From Nocardioides sp. CFH 31398 (GTDB lineage: Bacteria; Actinomycetota; Actinomycetes; Propionibacteriales; Nocardioidaceae), in NCBI RefSeq assembly GCF_022436705.1, contig NZ_JAKUHT010000008.1, positions 62,001 to 126,000 on the forward strand: a DNA stretch of 64,000 nt. The letters are read 5' to 3'. The translations under genes and the position numbers were made by a program. Position 1 is the first letter of the stretch. Each line of letters opens with the position of its first letter. The notes under the pieces are model-generated. The model had not been told where the DNA came from, made no database searches, and worked only from the letters and a program-made list of their open reading frames with translations. Shown in pieces: positions 8,886-20,086 of the stretch.

Positions 8886-9587
8886 ATGACAGACATCCCT
8901 CACCGTGGCCGCGTGCTCGTGGTCGACGACGACGCCTCGCTCGGCGAGATGTTGTCGATCGTGCTGCGCCAGGAGGGCTTCGACTCCCGCATCTGCACGC
9001 GGGGTGACCGGGCGCTCGCGGAGTTCCGCGACTACAAGCCGGACGTCCTGCTGCTCGACCTGATGCTGCCGGGCCGCGACGGGATCGACGTCTGCCGCGA
9101 GATCCGCGCGGAGTCCGGCGTCCCGATCGTGATGCTCACGGCGAAGGGCGACACCGTCGACGTGGTCGTCGGCCTCGAGTCCGGGGCCGACGACTACGTC
9201 GTCAAGCCGTTCAAGCCGAAGGAGCTGGTGGCCCGGGTCCGCGCCCGCGTGCGCCGGCTCGAGCCGCCCGGCCCGGAGACGCTGCGGATCGGGGACCTCG
9301 AGATCGACGTCGCCGGCCACACGGTCACCCGCGCCGGACGCTCCCTGTCCCTGACCCCGCTCGAGTTCGACCTCCTGGTCGCCCTGGTCCGCAAGCCCGG
9401 CCAGGTCTTCAGCCGGGAGGTGCTCCTCGAGCAGGTGTGGGGCTACCGCCACGCCGCCGACACGCGGCTGGTGAACGTGCACGTCCAGCGGCTCCGGTCG
9501 AAGGTCGAGACCGACCCGGAGAACCCGGAGATCGTGGTGACCGTGCGCGGTGTCGGCTACAAGGCCGGCACGCCCACCGCGGCCTGA
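8886..9587 (+). CDS. mtrA: MtrA response regulator (OmpR family)
   Basis: The protein has 233 residues. The receiver domain (~8-120) has the acidic cluster DDD at 14-16, phospho-acceptor Asp58 (VLLLDLMLPG), Thr85 and Lys107. The C-terminal winged helix (~135-228) ends RGVGYKAG. MtrA controls cell-wall and division genes in actinobacteria. Gene order (ahcY-mtrA-mtrB-lpqB) and the near-identity of the helix-turn-helix region to mycobacterial MtrA make this a firm assignment. It lies 5 bases after ahcY, and mtrB starts 1 base after its stop. Confidence 0.96.
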   Translation: MTDIPHRGRVLVVDDDASLGEMLSIVLRQEGFDSRICTRGDRALAEFRDYKPDVLLLDLMLPGRDGIDVCREIRAESGVPIVMLTAKGDTVDVVVGLESGADDYVVKPFKPKELVARVRARVRRLEPPGPETLRIGDLEIDVAGHTVTRAGRSLSLTPLEFDLLVALVRKPGQVFSREVLLEQVWGYRHAADTRLVNVHVQRLRSKVETDPENPEIVVTVRGVGYKAGTPTAA

Positions 9588-9588
9588 G

Positions 9589-11295
9589 ATGGCCTCGACC
9601 ACGGCCCCGGACGCCGTGGACCGGACCCCCCGGGCCCCGCGGTCCGACGACGACCGCGCGGACGTCACCCCGCGACGCAGCCCGGGACGCTCGCTGCGGG
9701 CGGGCCTCACCGTCTGGCGCCGCTCGATCCAGGTCCGGGTCGTGGCGAGCACGATGGCCCTGTCGGCCCTCGTCGTCGGCGCGGTCGGCTGGTTCCTGCT
9801 GCAGCAGACGCGCGACGGCCTGCTCGACGACCGCGTCGAGGCCGTGGTCGCCGAGGCCGCCAACGAGACCGCGGAGGCGCAGGACCGGCTGCTCGCGGCC
9901 AGCGGCACGGACGCCGACGCCGCCGGCCAGCGGGTGCAGCTGATCGAGCCCATCGTCAACCGCGGCGAGGCCCGCGGGTTCGCCGTCGTCCTCGCCGGGC
10001 CGACGGAGGCGGGGGAGTCGCTGAGCGAGGCGGGCGACACTCAGTTCACCCCGGGGCTCGACGTCTCGAGCGTGCCGCCGGCCCTCGTGGCGCACTTCTC
10101 CGACTCGTCCGCCCCGGCGTGGACCTACGGCCGCATCCGCCGCGAGGACGACCGTGGCCGCTCGCGCAGCGACCCCGCGGTCGTGGTGGGCTCGCAGGTC
10201 GAGCTGCCCGCCGACGGCGAGACGTACACGCTCTACTACCTCTTCCCGCTCGAGGACGAGCAGGAGACGCTCGCGCTGGTCACGCGCGCGCTGCTCACCG
10301 CCGCGGTCCTGCTGCTGCTCCTCGTCGGCGGTGTCACCTTCCTGGTCACCCGCCAGGTCGTGACCCCCATCCGGCTAGCCCGGCAGGTCGCGGAGCGGCT
10401 CGCCGCCGGTCGCCTGACCGAGCGGCTGCGGGTCTCCGGGGAGGACGACCTGGCCCGGCTGGCGACCTCCTTCAACCAGATGGCCTCGAACCTGCAGACC
10501 CAGATCCGCCAGCTGGAGGAGCTGAGCCGGCTGCAGCGCCGGTTCGTCTCCGACGTCTCCCACGAGCTCCGGACGCCGCTGACCACCGTCCGCATGGCCA
10601 GCGACGTCCTCTACGACGCCCGCGAGACCTTCCCGGGCGGCACCGGCCGGGCGGCCGAGCTGCTGCAGACGGAGCTCGACCGCTTCGAGGTCCTCCTGGC
10701 GGACCTGCTGGAGATCAGCCGCTTCGACGCCGGCGCCGCCGTGCTGGAGATCGAGGACGTCGACCTCGCCGACGTGGCGCGCCGCGTCGTCGACGTGACC
10801 CGGCCCCTCGCCGAGGCGCGAGGCGTCAGCGTCGTGGTCGACGCCCCGGCGTCGGGTGTCCGGGCCGAGGCCGACGCCCGGCGGGTCGAGCGCATCATCC
10901 GCAACCTCGTCACCAACGCGATCGACCACGCCCGGCCCGCGCCGCCCGCCTCGGACGGGCCCGCGGGCGACGTGGTCGTCCGGGTCGCCGGGGACGACCG
11001 CGCGGGGTCCGTGGCCGTCCGCGACTACGGGGTCGGGCTGGAGTCCGGCGAGTCCGCGATGGTCTTCAACCGCTTCTGGCGCGCCGACCCCGCCCGTGCC
11101 CGGACCTCGGGCGGCACCGGCCTGGGCCTGTCGATCTCCCTCGAGGACGCCCACCTGCACGGCGGCTGGCTGCAGGCCTGGGGCCGTCCGGGGGCCGGCG
11201 CCCAGTTCCGGCTGACCCTGCCCCGTCGCAACGGCGGGGAGCTGCGGCAGAGCCCCCTGCCGCTCGTCCCCACCGACGCAGGAGTGCGCCGATGA
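9589..11295 (+). CDS. mtrB: MtrB sensor histidine kinase
   Basis: The protein has 568 residues. After a basic cytoplasmic N-terminus comes a membrane helix (VVASTMALSALVVGAVGWFL), an extracytoplasmic domain of ~150 residues, a second helix (ALLTAAVLLLLLVGGVTFLV), a HAMP linker, and the kinase core with H-box VSDVSHELRTPLTT (His325), N-box NLVTNAIDHA, and G-boxes DYGVGL and GTGLGLSI. It phosphorylates MtrA. The ATG at 9589 directly follows the mtrA stop; frame-compatible codons upstream would run into mtrA. Its stop overlaps the lpqB start (ATGA), so the MtrAB-LpqB module is intact. Confidence 0.96.
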   Translation: MASTTAPDAVDRTPRAPRSDDDRADVTPRRSPGRSLRAGLTVWRRSIQVRVVASTMALSALVVGAVGWFLLQQTRDGLLDDRVEAVVAEAANETAEAQDRLLAASGTDADAAGQRVQLIEPIVNRGEARGFAVVLAGPTEAGESLSEAGDTQFTPGLDVSSVPPALVAHFSDSSAPAWTYGRIRREDDRGRSRSDPAVVVGSQVELPADGETYTLYYLFPLEDEQETLALVTRALLTAAVLLLLLVGGVTFLVTRQVVTPIRLARQVAERLAAGRLTERLRVSGEDDLARLATSFNQMASNLQTQIRQLEELSRLQRRFVSDVSHELRTPLTTVRMASDVLYDARETFPGGTGRAAELLQTELDRFEVLLADLLEISRFDAGAAVLEIEDVDLADVARRVVDVTRPLAEARGVSVVVDAPASGVRAEADARRVERIIRNLVTNAIDHARPAPPASDGPAGDVVVRVAGDDRAGSVAVRDYGVGLESGESAMVFNRFWRADPARARTSGGTGLGLSISLEDAHLHGGWLQAWGRPGAGAQFRLTLPRRNGGELRQSPLPLVPTDAGVRR

Positions 11296-13058
11296 CCCCG
11301 CACCGCAGCCGGCGCGTGGTCCTCCCCGCGCTCCTCCTCGCCCTGGCCGTGCTGGCCTCGGGGTGCGTCCGCCTGCCGGTCTCCGGCCCGGTGGTGGCCG
11401 AGTCCGCCGAGACGAGCCGCACGGAGATGCCGGGCACGTTCTACGTGCCCAGCGGGCCCCAGGCCGGGGAGTCGCCGACCGACATCGTCCGGCACTTCAT
11501 GGAGGCCATGACCGCGACGCCCCTGCAGACCGGCGTCGCCCGGGAGTTCCTCACCGACGACGCCGCCGCGGCGTGGGAGCCCGACCGCGAGACCATCACG
11601 TACGCCGGCGCGCTGCGCCCGACCGGCGGCACCGAGGTGCGGCTGAGGCTGCCGGAGGCCAACCGCCTGGACCGCGGCGGGACGTGGCTCGGCGAGCTCG
11701 AGGGCCCGGCGTCGATCCTGGGCTTCCCCATGGCCCGGGTCGAGGGGGAGTGGCGCATCGCCGACGCCCCCGACGCGCTGGTCGTGCCGGAGACCTGGTT
11801 CGAGGACCGCTTCCGCCCCGTCTCCCTCTACTTCTTCGACCCCGAGGCCGAGATCCTCGTGCCCGAGCCGGTGTTCGTGCCGGACGGCGAGCAGCTCGCC
11901 ACGACGCTGGTGCGGCGGCTGCTCGACGGGCCGCGGGTGCGGGGGGTCTCGCGGACCTTCCTGCCGCCGGACGCCTCCCTCGGGCTGTCCGTCACGGTCT
12001 CGCGCACCGGGCTCGCCGAGGTCGCGCTCGAGGGCGGCGGTCGCTCGGTGGCCGACCCCGAGGTCGCCTCGCTCCTGCTGACCCAGCTGGGCTGGACCCT
12101 GCGCCAGGACCCGTCCATCGAGTCATTCCGGCTGCTGGTCGGCGGTGAGCCGGTCCGGCTGCCGGACGGCGCCTCGCAGGTGCCCGTCGACGTCGGCGGG
12201 GAGTACGCACCCTGGGTGTCGGCCAGCAGCAGCCGGCTGTTCGGCATCCTCGACGGGGCCGTGGTCGACGTCAGCCCCGGCGAGGGCACCGTGCCGGTCG
12301 CCGGGCCCCTCGGCAGCGGCGACGTCGCGGTGCGCGAGATCGCGGTCGACATGGCCGGCGACCGCCTGGCGGCGGTCGAGGAGGACGGCACCTCGATCGT
12401 CCTCGGCGCCGTCGACGACGACGGGACCGACGTCCGCACCGTCCTGTCGGGAGGGGAGGACCTCGGCAAGCCGTCGTGGGACCACCTCGGCCGGCTGTGG
12501 ACCCTCGACCGCACCGCCGACGGCGCCCGCGTCTCCCTCGTCGCCGGTCGCGGTGGTGGCGGCGGCGTGCGCGAGCTGTTCGTCCCCGGGGTCACCGGGC
12601 TCGACGTCAAGCGCATGATCGTCTCCCGCGACGGCTCGCGCCTGGTCACCGTGGTCCGCGGGCCCCGGGGCGACCGCGTCCAGGTCAGCCGCATCCGGTA
12701 CGGCGAGGAGGGCGACGTCAGCCTCCCCACCACCCCCCGGGTCGTGTTCGAGGGCGACGAGGAGCCCGTGCGGGTCGTCGACGTCGCCTGGTCGTCGCCG
12801 ACGACGTTGGACGTCGTCGACTCGACGCAGCGGATCTGGTCGGTGACCGACGTGCCCGTCGACGGGTCCGGCGCCAACGCCGACGACCAGACCCCGCTCG
12901 CGCTCGACCGGACCCCGGTGTGGCGCGTCGCGAGTGCGCCGGAGGACGGTCTGCCCGCCTTCGTGGTCACCGCCGACGGTGCCGAGGTGCTCGGCAGCCT
13001 CCGCAGCGCCGAGGACGAGATCGACCCCAGGGTGCGCGGCCTGACGTACGTCGGCTGA
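11292..13058 (+). CDS. lpqB: LpqB lipoprotein, MtrAB accessory
   Basis: The protein has 588 residues. The signal peptide ends in a lipobox L-A-S-G-C (Cys25), so it should be lipid-anchored on the outer face of the membrane. A GerMN-type domain (roughly residues 190-310) precedes a beta-propeller-like C-terminal half with repeated blades. In mycobacteria LpqB interacts with the sensor domain of MtrB and modulates MtrA phosphorylation. The start overlaps the mtrB stop, giving tight coupling within ahcY-mtrA-mtrB-lpqB. Confidence 0.95.
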   Translation: MTPHRSRRVVLPALLLALAVLASGCVRLPVSGPVVAESAETSRTEMPGTFYVPSGPQAGESPTDIVRHFMEAMTATPLQTGVAREFLTDDAAAAWEPDRETITYAGALRPTGGTEVRLRLPEANRLDRGGTWLGELEGPASILGFPMARVEGEWRIADAPDALVVPETWFEDRFRPVSLYFFDPEAEILVPEPVFVPDGEQLATTLVRRLLDGPRVRGVSRTFLPPDASLGLSVTVSRTGLAEVALEGGGRSVADPEVASLLLTQLGWTLRQDPSIESFRLLVGGEPVRLPDGASQVPVDVGGEYAPWVSASSSRLFGILDGAVVDVSPGEGTVPVAGPLGSGDVAVREIAVDMAGDRLAAVEEDGTSIVLGAVDDDGTDVRTVLSGGEDLGKPSWDHLGRLWTLDRTADGARVSLVAGRGGGGGVRELFVPGVTGLDVKRMIVSRDGSRLVTVVRGPRGDRVQVSRIRYGEEGDVSLPTTPRVVFEGDEEPVRVVDVAWSSPTTLDVVDSTQRIWSVTDVPVDGSGANADDQTPLALDRTPVWRVASAPEDGLPAFVVTADGAEVLGSLRSAEDEIDPRVRGLTYVG

Positions 13059-13170
13059 GCACCGCGACCACCGCGCCACCTGTCGTCCCCAGGCGCGGGG
13101 GGAACCCCCTCCTCCCCAGGCCGTCGTCCGGGCCCGGCGCGCGGCGGCGCGCGCGTGGTGGGCTGCGGAG

Positions 13171-13956
13171 GTGCGCGCGGGTCGGGGAGCAGACGAGGGA
13201 CCCGGCGGCCCGCTGCGCGTCACCGAGGCGTGCGCGGACCTGCTGACCGGCGCGGCCTGCCTGGGCTGCGCGCGGCCCGGGCGGCTGCTGTGCCACGACT
13301 GCCGCGCCGCGCTGCCCGTCCACCCGGTCCCCGCCGTCCTCGACCCCACCCCGCCTGGCCTCGCCCCGACCTGGGCGGCCGCGGCGTACGACGGCGTCGT
13401 CCGCGACCTGGTCGTGCACCACAAGGAGCGCCGTCGCCTGTCGCTGCGTCCGCCGCTGGCGGACCTGCTCACCCGCGCCGTGCGGGCGGCCGCCCCCGGG
13501 AGGGACGCCGTCCTGCTCGTCGCGGTGCCCAGCCGCCGCGCCGTGGTCCGGGCCCGGGGGCACGACCCGCTCGGCACGCTAGTTGCCCTGGCGGCGCGCC
13601 GGCTGCGTCGCCAGGGCGTGCCCGCCCGGCCGTTCCGGCTGCTGGCCCCCCACGGCGCCGTGGCCGACCAGGCCGGCCTCGACGCCGCCGCCCGTGCCGC
13701 CAACCTCGCCGGCTCGATGTGGTGCCCCGGGGCGCGCCGGCTCCCCGCGTCGGCGGCGGGGTCCCGGCTGGTGGTCTGCGACGACGTGGTCACGACGGGC
13801 GCGACGCTGGCCGAGGCGCAGCGCGCCCTGGCGGCGGTGGGCCTGCCCGTCACGGGCCACGCGGTCGTCGCCGCCACCCTCCGCCGCCACCCGCCGCCGG
13901 CGCCCGCGCGGCCCGACCGTCCGGATCGCCTTCCGTGGGTGGGCCGCGCGTACTAA
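13171..13956 (+). CDS. comF: ComF family phosphoribosyltransferase-like protein
   Basis: The protein has 261 residues. An N-terminal Cys pair set (CLGC...LLCHDC, residues ~30-46) forms the ComF zinc finger. The C-terminal half is a type I phosphoribosyltransferase fold with the PRPP-binding loop VVCDDVVTTGATL. ComF proteins are linked to DNA uptake in some bacteria, but the actinobacterial role is unproven. The only usable in-frame start near the finger is the GTG at 13171, with GCGGAG immediately before it, so the exact start is uncertain. The position between lpqB and hpf matches Mycobacterium. A 112-base gap separates it from lpqB and contains a short GGGGG-AA-CCCCC hairpin. Confidence 0.85.
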   Translation: MRAGRGADEGPGGPLRVTEACADLLTGAACLGCARPGRLLCHDCRAALPVHPVPAVLDPTPPGLAPTWAAAAYDGVVRDLVVHHKERRRLSLRPPLADLLTRAVRAAAPGRDAVLLVAVPSRRAVVRARGHDPLGTLVALAARRLRRQGVPARPFRLLAPHGAVADQAGLDAAARAANLAGSMWCPGARRLPASAAGSRLVVCDDVVTTGATLAEAQRALAAVGLPVTGHAVVAATLRRHPPPAPARPDRPDRLPWVGRAY

Positions 13957-13959
13957 CGT
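13954..13959 (+). promoter_or_regulatory. Candidate -10 box (TAACGT) giving a ~160-nt leader for hpf
   Basis: TAACGT overlaps the comF stop codon. The predicted start site (~13966) would give an hpf mRNA with a leader of about 160 bases. The leader contains a perfect hairpin GCCCCG-TC-CGGGGC at 14092-14105 just before the GGGAGG ribosome-binding site. A regulated, separately transcribed hpf is plausible. Confidence 0.4.
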
Positions 13960-14126
13960 CTCGACATGGAGTCCGTCCCGGCCCGTGGCAGGTGCCGTCG
14001 GCACGCCGCGACCGGGTCGTCGCGCGCGACGGGGACGCACTCCGCGCCCCTCCTCGGCGCGTCCGCGGGACTCCGCCAGCCCGTCACGAAAGCCCCGTCC
14101 GGGGCACGAACGAGGGAGGTCTCAGC

Positions 14127-14750
14127 ATGGAGGTCGTCGTCAGCGCTCGGCACTGTGAGGTGTCCGAGGGCTTCCGCGCCCACGTCGAGGAGAAGCTCGC
14201 CCGACTCGAGAAGCACGACCACCGCATCATGCGGATCCAGGTCGAGGTCTCGACGGAGCGCAACCCGCGCCAGCACGACCAGGCGGTCCGCGTCGAGCTG
14301 ACCGCCTTCTCCCGCGGACCGGTCATCCGGGCGGAGGCGGCCGCCGAGGACAAGATGGGCGCACTCGACCTCGCCATGGACAAGATGGCCTCGCAGATGC
14401 GCAAGGCGAACGACCGCCGGCGCGTCCACAAGGGCCGCACCGCCGTCGCGGTGGGCCAGGCGCCCGCCGACGTCGAGCTGCCGTCCCTCGACGGCGCCGG
14501 CACCGGGGCCGAGGACGGCGTCACCTCCCGTCACGTCGGCCCGATCGAGGTCACGGGCGACGGGCCCCTGGTGGTGCGGGAGAAGAGCCACCCCGCCGAG
14601 CCGATGACGCTCGACCAGGCGCTCTACGAGATGGAGCTCGTGGGCCACGACTTCTACCTGTTCGTCGACAAGGAGAGCGAGCGGCCCTCGGTGGTCTACC
14701 GCCGCCGTGGCTACGACTACGGCGTCATCTCGCTCGAGCTCGGGGCCTGA
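14127..14750 (+). CDS. hpf: Long-form ribosome hibernation-promoting factor
   Basis: The protein has 207 residues. The N-terminal S30AE/YfiA domain (1-~105: MEVVVSARHCEVSEGFRAHVEEKLARLEK ... MASQMRKANDRR) binds the decoding centre of idle 30S subunits. The C-terminal domain (from ~150: EPMTLDQALYEMELVGHDFYLFVDKES ... VYRRRGYDYGVISLEL) dimerises two ribosomes into 100S particles. Length and both domains make this the long-type HPF. A GAGGGAGG ribosome-binding site lies 8 bases before the ATG. It is the Rv3241c-type gene in the lpqB-comF-hpf-secA order. Confidence 0.95.
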   Translation: MEVVVSARHCEVSEGFRAHVEEKLARLEKHDHRIMRIQVEVSTERNPRQHDQAVRVELTAFSRGPVIRAEAAAEDKMGALDLAMDKMASQMRKANDRRRVHKGRTAVAVGQAPADVELPSLDGAGTGAEDGVTSRHVGPIEVTGDGPLVVREKSHPAEPMTLDQALYEMELVGHDFYLFVDKESERPSVVYRRRGYDYGVISLELGA

Positions 14751-14824
14751 GCCGACCCCTCACCGGCGACGACGCGCCGCCGGCGCTGCCGGCCCCCGGG
14801 TCGGCGCCACCGTGACAGGATGCG

Positions 14825-15505
14825 GTGGTGGCCGATCCGGGGAGCGTCGACGCCGCGGTGAGCGTGCTCGTCGCGGACGACCAGGAGCTCTTCCGCCGCG
14901 GGCTGGCCCTGCTCCTCGACGGCCAGGACGGACTGTCCGTCGTCGCGACGGCCTCCGACGCCGAGGGCGCCGTGGCCGAGGCCGCGCGCACGACACCGGA
15001 CGTCGTCGTCCTCGAGGGCCGCATGTCCGGCCGGGGCGGGCTGGAGGCCTGCCGCCGGATCACGGCGCGGCACCCCGGCGTCCGGGTGATCGTGCTCAGC
15101 ACCTCCGACGACGAGGCCGACCTGTTCGAGGCGGTCCGCGGTGGGGCCCTCGGCTACCTGCTGAAGGACGCCTCGCTGCCCGAGCTTGTCCAGGCGGTCC
15201 AGGTCGTCGCCGCGGGCCAGTCGCTCATCAGCCCCGCGATGGCGGCCAAGCTCGTCAGCGGCTTCCGCGAGGCCGAGGTCGAGGAGGAGAACCCGTCCGG
15301 CGCGGCACGGCTCACCGCCCGAGAGCTCGAGGTCCTCACCCACGTCGCCCGCGGTCTGGCGAACCGGGAGGTCGCCGCCCGTCTGTCCATCAGCGAGAAC
15401 ACGGTCAAGAACCACGTCCGCAACATCCTCGAGAAGCTCGGGCTGCACTCGCGCATGGAGGCCGTCATGTACGCGATGCGCACCAAGCTGCTCGACATGC
15501 CGTGA
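14825..15505 (+). CDS. Atypical NarL/LuxR-type response regulator with Glu at the phosphorylation site
   Basis: The protein has 226 residues. The receiver domain (~12-130) keeps the acidic pair Asp18-Asp19, the Ser/Thr of LSTSDDE and the Lys of LLKDAS. The phospho-acceptor is replaced: the usual V-L-M-D-V-R-M-P reads VVVLEGRMSG, with Glu64. A LuxR helix-turn-helix (ARLTARELEVLTHVARGLANREVAARL ... NTVKNHVRNIL) fills the C-terminus. It is probably a DNA-binding regulator that is constitutively active or controlled without phosphorylation. No sensor kinase is adjacent. GTG at 14825 or 14828 can serve as start; CAGGAT 6 bases before the second may be a leaderless promoter. Confidence 0.88.
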   Translation: MVADPGSVDAAVSVLVADDQELFRRGLALLLDGQDGLSVVATASDAEGAVAEAARTTPDVVVLEGRMSGRGGLEACRRITARHPGVRVIVLSTSDDEADLFEAVRGGALGYLLKDASLPELVQAVQVVAAGQSLISPAMAAKLVSGFREAEVEEENPSGAARLTARELEVLTHVARGLANREVAARLSISENTVKNHVRNILEKLGLHSRMEAVMYAMRTKLLDMP

Positions 15506-15523
15506 GCGCGGCGTGACGGTGGG

Positions 15524-16777
15524 ATGACGGCGGTCCAGCACCTCACCCGGGCGCGGGCCCGCCGGGTCGCGCTCGCGGCGCAGGGGTTCACCGACCCCGA
15601 GCACGCGACGCCGACGATGCGCACGTTCGAGCGAGCGGTGCGCCGCACCGGCGTCCTGCAGGTCGACTCGGTCAACGTGCTGGCCCGCGCCCACCTGGTG
15701 CCCGTCTACTCCCGCGTCGGCCCGTACGACGTCGACCTGCTGCGACGGGCCTCCGAGGTCCGTCCGCGCCGCGTCGTGGAGTACTGGGCCCACGTCCAGG
15801 CGTTCATGCCGGTCGACCTGTGGCCCCACATGCGCCACCGCATGGCTGCGCACCGTGCCCGTCACGAGCAGGACGGCCCGCGCTGGCCGGCGTCCGTCGA
15901 GGCCGACGTCCTCGCCGAGGTCGCGGCCCGCGGCCCGGTGACCGCGCGGGACCTGGACGACGGCACGCCGCGTCGCACCGACCACTGGGGGTGGAACTGG
16001 AGCCGGGCGCGCCAGGTCCTCGACCTGCTCTACCGCACCGGCGAGGTCGCCATCGCGGGCCGGAACCGCCAGTTCGAGGTCCTCTACGACCTGCCCGAGC
16101 GGGTCCTGCCCCCCGCCGTGCTGGCGACCCCCACCCCCGACCCGGACGAGGCGGCGCGCGAGCTCGTCCGGCGGGCGGCGCGCTCCCACGGCGTCGCCAC
16201 CGCCGGGTGCCTGCGCGACTACTACCGGATGGCCCCCGCCGCGGCCGCCACGGCGGTCGCGGAGCTCGTGGACGCCGGGGAGCTGCTGCCGGCCGCCGTC
16301 GAGGGCTGGGAGCGCCCGGCGTACCTGCACGCCGACGCGAGGGTGCCGTGCCGCGTGGGGGCCCGCGCCCTGCTCAGCCCCTTCGACCCGGTCGTGTGGG
16401 AGCGGGAGCGCACCGAGCGGCTGTTCGGGTTCCGCTACCGCATCGAGATCTACGTCCCCGCGACCAAGCGGGTGCACGGGTACTACGTACTGCCGTTCCT
16501 GCTCGGCGACCGGCTGGTCGCGCGGGTCGACCTCAAGGCCGACCGGGTCACCGGCCGCCTGCTCGTCCAGGGCTCGTACGCCGAGCCCACCGGTCCCGAG
16601 GCGGCCTCCGGTCGCGGCGGGGCGGGGGCGCCGACGACGCCCGAGGTGGCCGACGCCCTGGCCCTCGAGCTGGGCCGGATGGCGACCTGGCTGGGTCTGG
16701 GGTCGGTCGTGGTCGCCGAGCGCGGCGACCTCGCCGTGGCCCTCGCGGCCGCGGTGGCGCATCACCGGATCGGGTGA
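15524..16777 (+). CDS. YcaQ-like winged-helix DNA glycosylase (HTH_42 family)
   Basis: The protein has 417 residues. It opens with LTRARARRVALAAQGF and contains the Q-x-D element (Gln46-Val-Asp48 in GVLQVDSVN) that carries catalysis in the AlkZ/YcaQ glycosylases, followed by the RAHLVPVYSRVGPYD and RVVEYWAHVQAFMP segments of this family. Known members excise bulky or crosslinked alkylated bases. The predicted fold is three tandem winged helices plus a beta domain. The ATG at 15524 lies 18 bases after the regulator stop, with GGTGGG upstream, so co-transcription is likely. The lesion specificity cannot be told from sequence. Confidence 0.85.
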   Translation: MTAVQHLTRARARRVALAAQGFTDPEHATPTMRTFERAVRRTGVLQVDSVNVLARAHLVPVYSRVGPYDVDLLRRASEVRPRRVVEYWAHVQAFMPVDLWPHMRHRMAAHRARHEQDGPRWPASVEADVLAEVAARGPVTARDLDDGTPRRTDHWGWNWSRARQVLDLLYRTGEVAIAGRNRQFEVLYDLPERVLPPAVLATPTPDPDEAARELVRRAARSHGVATAGCLRDYYRMAPAAAATAVAELVDAGELLPAAVEGWERPAYLHADARVPCRVGARALLSPFDPVVWERERTERLFGFRYRIEIYVPATKRVHGYYVLPFLLGDRLVARVDLKADRVTGRLLVQGSYAEPTGPEAASGRGGAGAPTTPEVADALALELGRMATWLGLGSVVVAERGDLAVALAAAVAHHRIG

Positions 16778-16823
16778 GCGCGGGTGGTCCGGGCGGCCCA
16801 TGGCGACCGACCGGGCCCCGGCC

Positions 16824-16829
16824 TAGGTT
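16824..16829 (+). promoter_or_regulatory. Candidate -10 box (TAGGTT) for a leaderless small membrane-protein gene
   Basis: TAGGTT ends 7 bases before the GTG at 16837. No ribosome-binding site is present. Confidence 0.45.
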
Positions 16830-16836
16830 CCGTGTC

Positions 16837-17064
16837 GTGCCGGTCAAGGACCTCGCGCTGGCGGCCCTGCTGGGCCCCGGCCTCGTCGTCGGCGTCGCCA
16901 CCACCCTCGACGGCGCCGGCGTGCTGGACGTCGAGGGACTGCTGCGACGCGTCGTCGCGGTCGTGGCCGTCGTCCTCGCCCTCGGCGTCCTCGTGCTGCT
17001 CGGGGGCCTCCGCCGGGCGCAGGCGGCCCGGAGCCGCCCGCGACGACGGGCCCCCGCGGCCTGA
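16837..17064 (+). CDS. Small two-helix membrane protein, unknown function
   Basis: The protein has 75 residues. Two hydrophobic stretches (LALAALLGPGLVVGVAT near the N-terminus and VVAVVAVVLALGVLVLLGGL near residues 38-58) are followed by a strongly basic tail (RSRPRRRAPAA), so both ends are probably cytoplasmic. Codon bias fits the neighbours. The GTG at 16837 was chosen over nearby codons because it is preceded by a leaderless-type TAGGTT box. I recognise no family. It lies just upstream of secA, but nothing links it to protein export. Confidence 0.65.
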   Translation: MPVKDLALAALLGPGLVVGVATTLDGAGVLDVEGLLRRVVAVVAVVLALGVLVLLGGLRRAQAARSRPRRRAPAA

Positions 17065-17094
17065 TCGCGGCTCTGCCCCGCGCCGGGGGGCGGT

Positions 17095-17100
17095 TAGAGT
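17095..17100 (+). promoter_or_regulatory. Candidate -10 box (TAGAGT) upstream of secA
   Basis: TAGAGT sits 72 bases before the secA GTG. The leader contains no obvious secA-type regulatory stem-loop. Confidence 0.35.
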
Positions 17101-17172
17101 TGACGACGGCCCCGGCCCCGTGGGGGACCGGCCCGGCCAGTCACTCGTCCCGAACCCCAGGAGTCACCCGCC

Positions 17173-20055
<2,883 letters not shown>

Positions 20056-20086
20056 CGGCCCCCGGGCACGACGAGGGGAGGCGGGC

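Noticed and set aside
13966..14301. Leaderless gene starting at ATG 13966 after a TAACGT box
   Set aside because: It overlaps hpf in another frame with arginine/serine-rich low-complexity translation; the box more likely serves hpf.
14751..14805. Terminator after hpf (GCCGACCC ... GGGTCGGC)
   Set aside because: The arms are 39 bases apart and no T-run follows, so termination cannot be supported.
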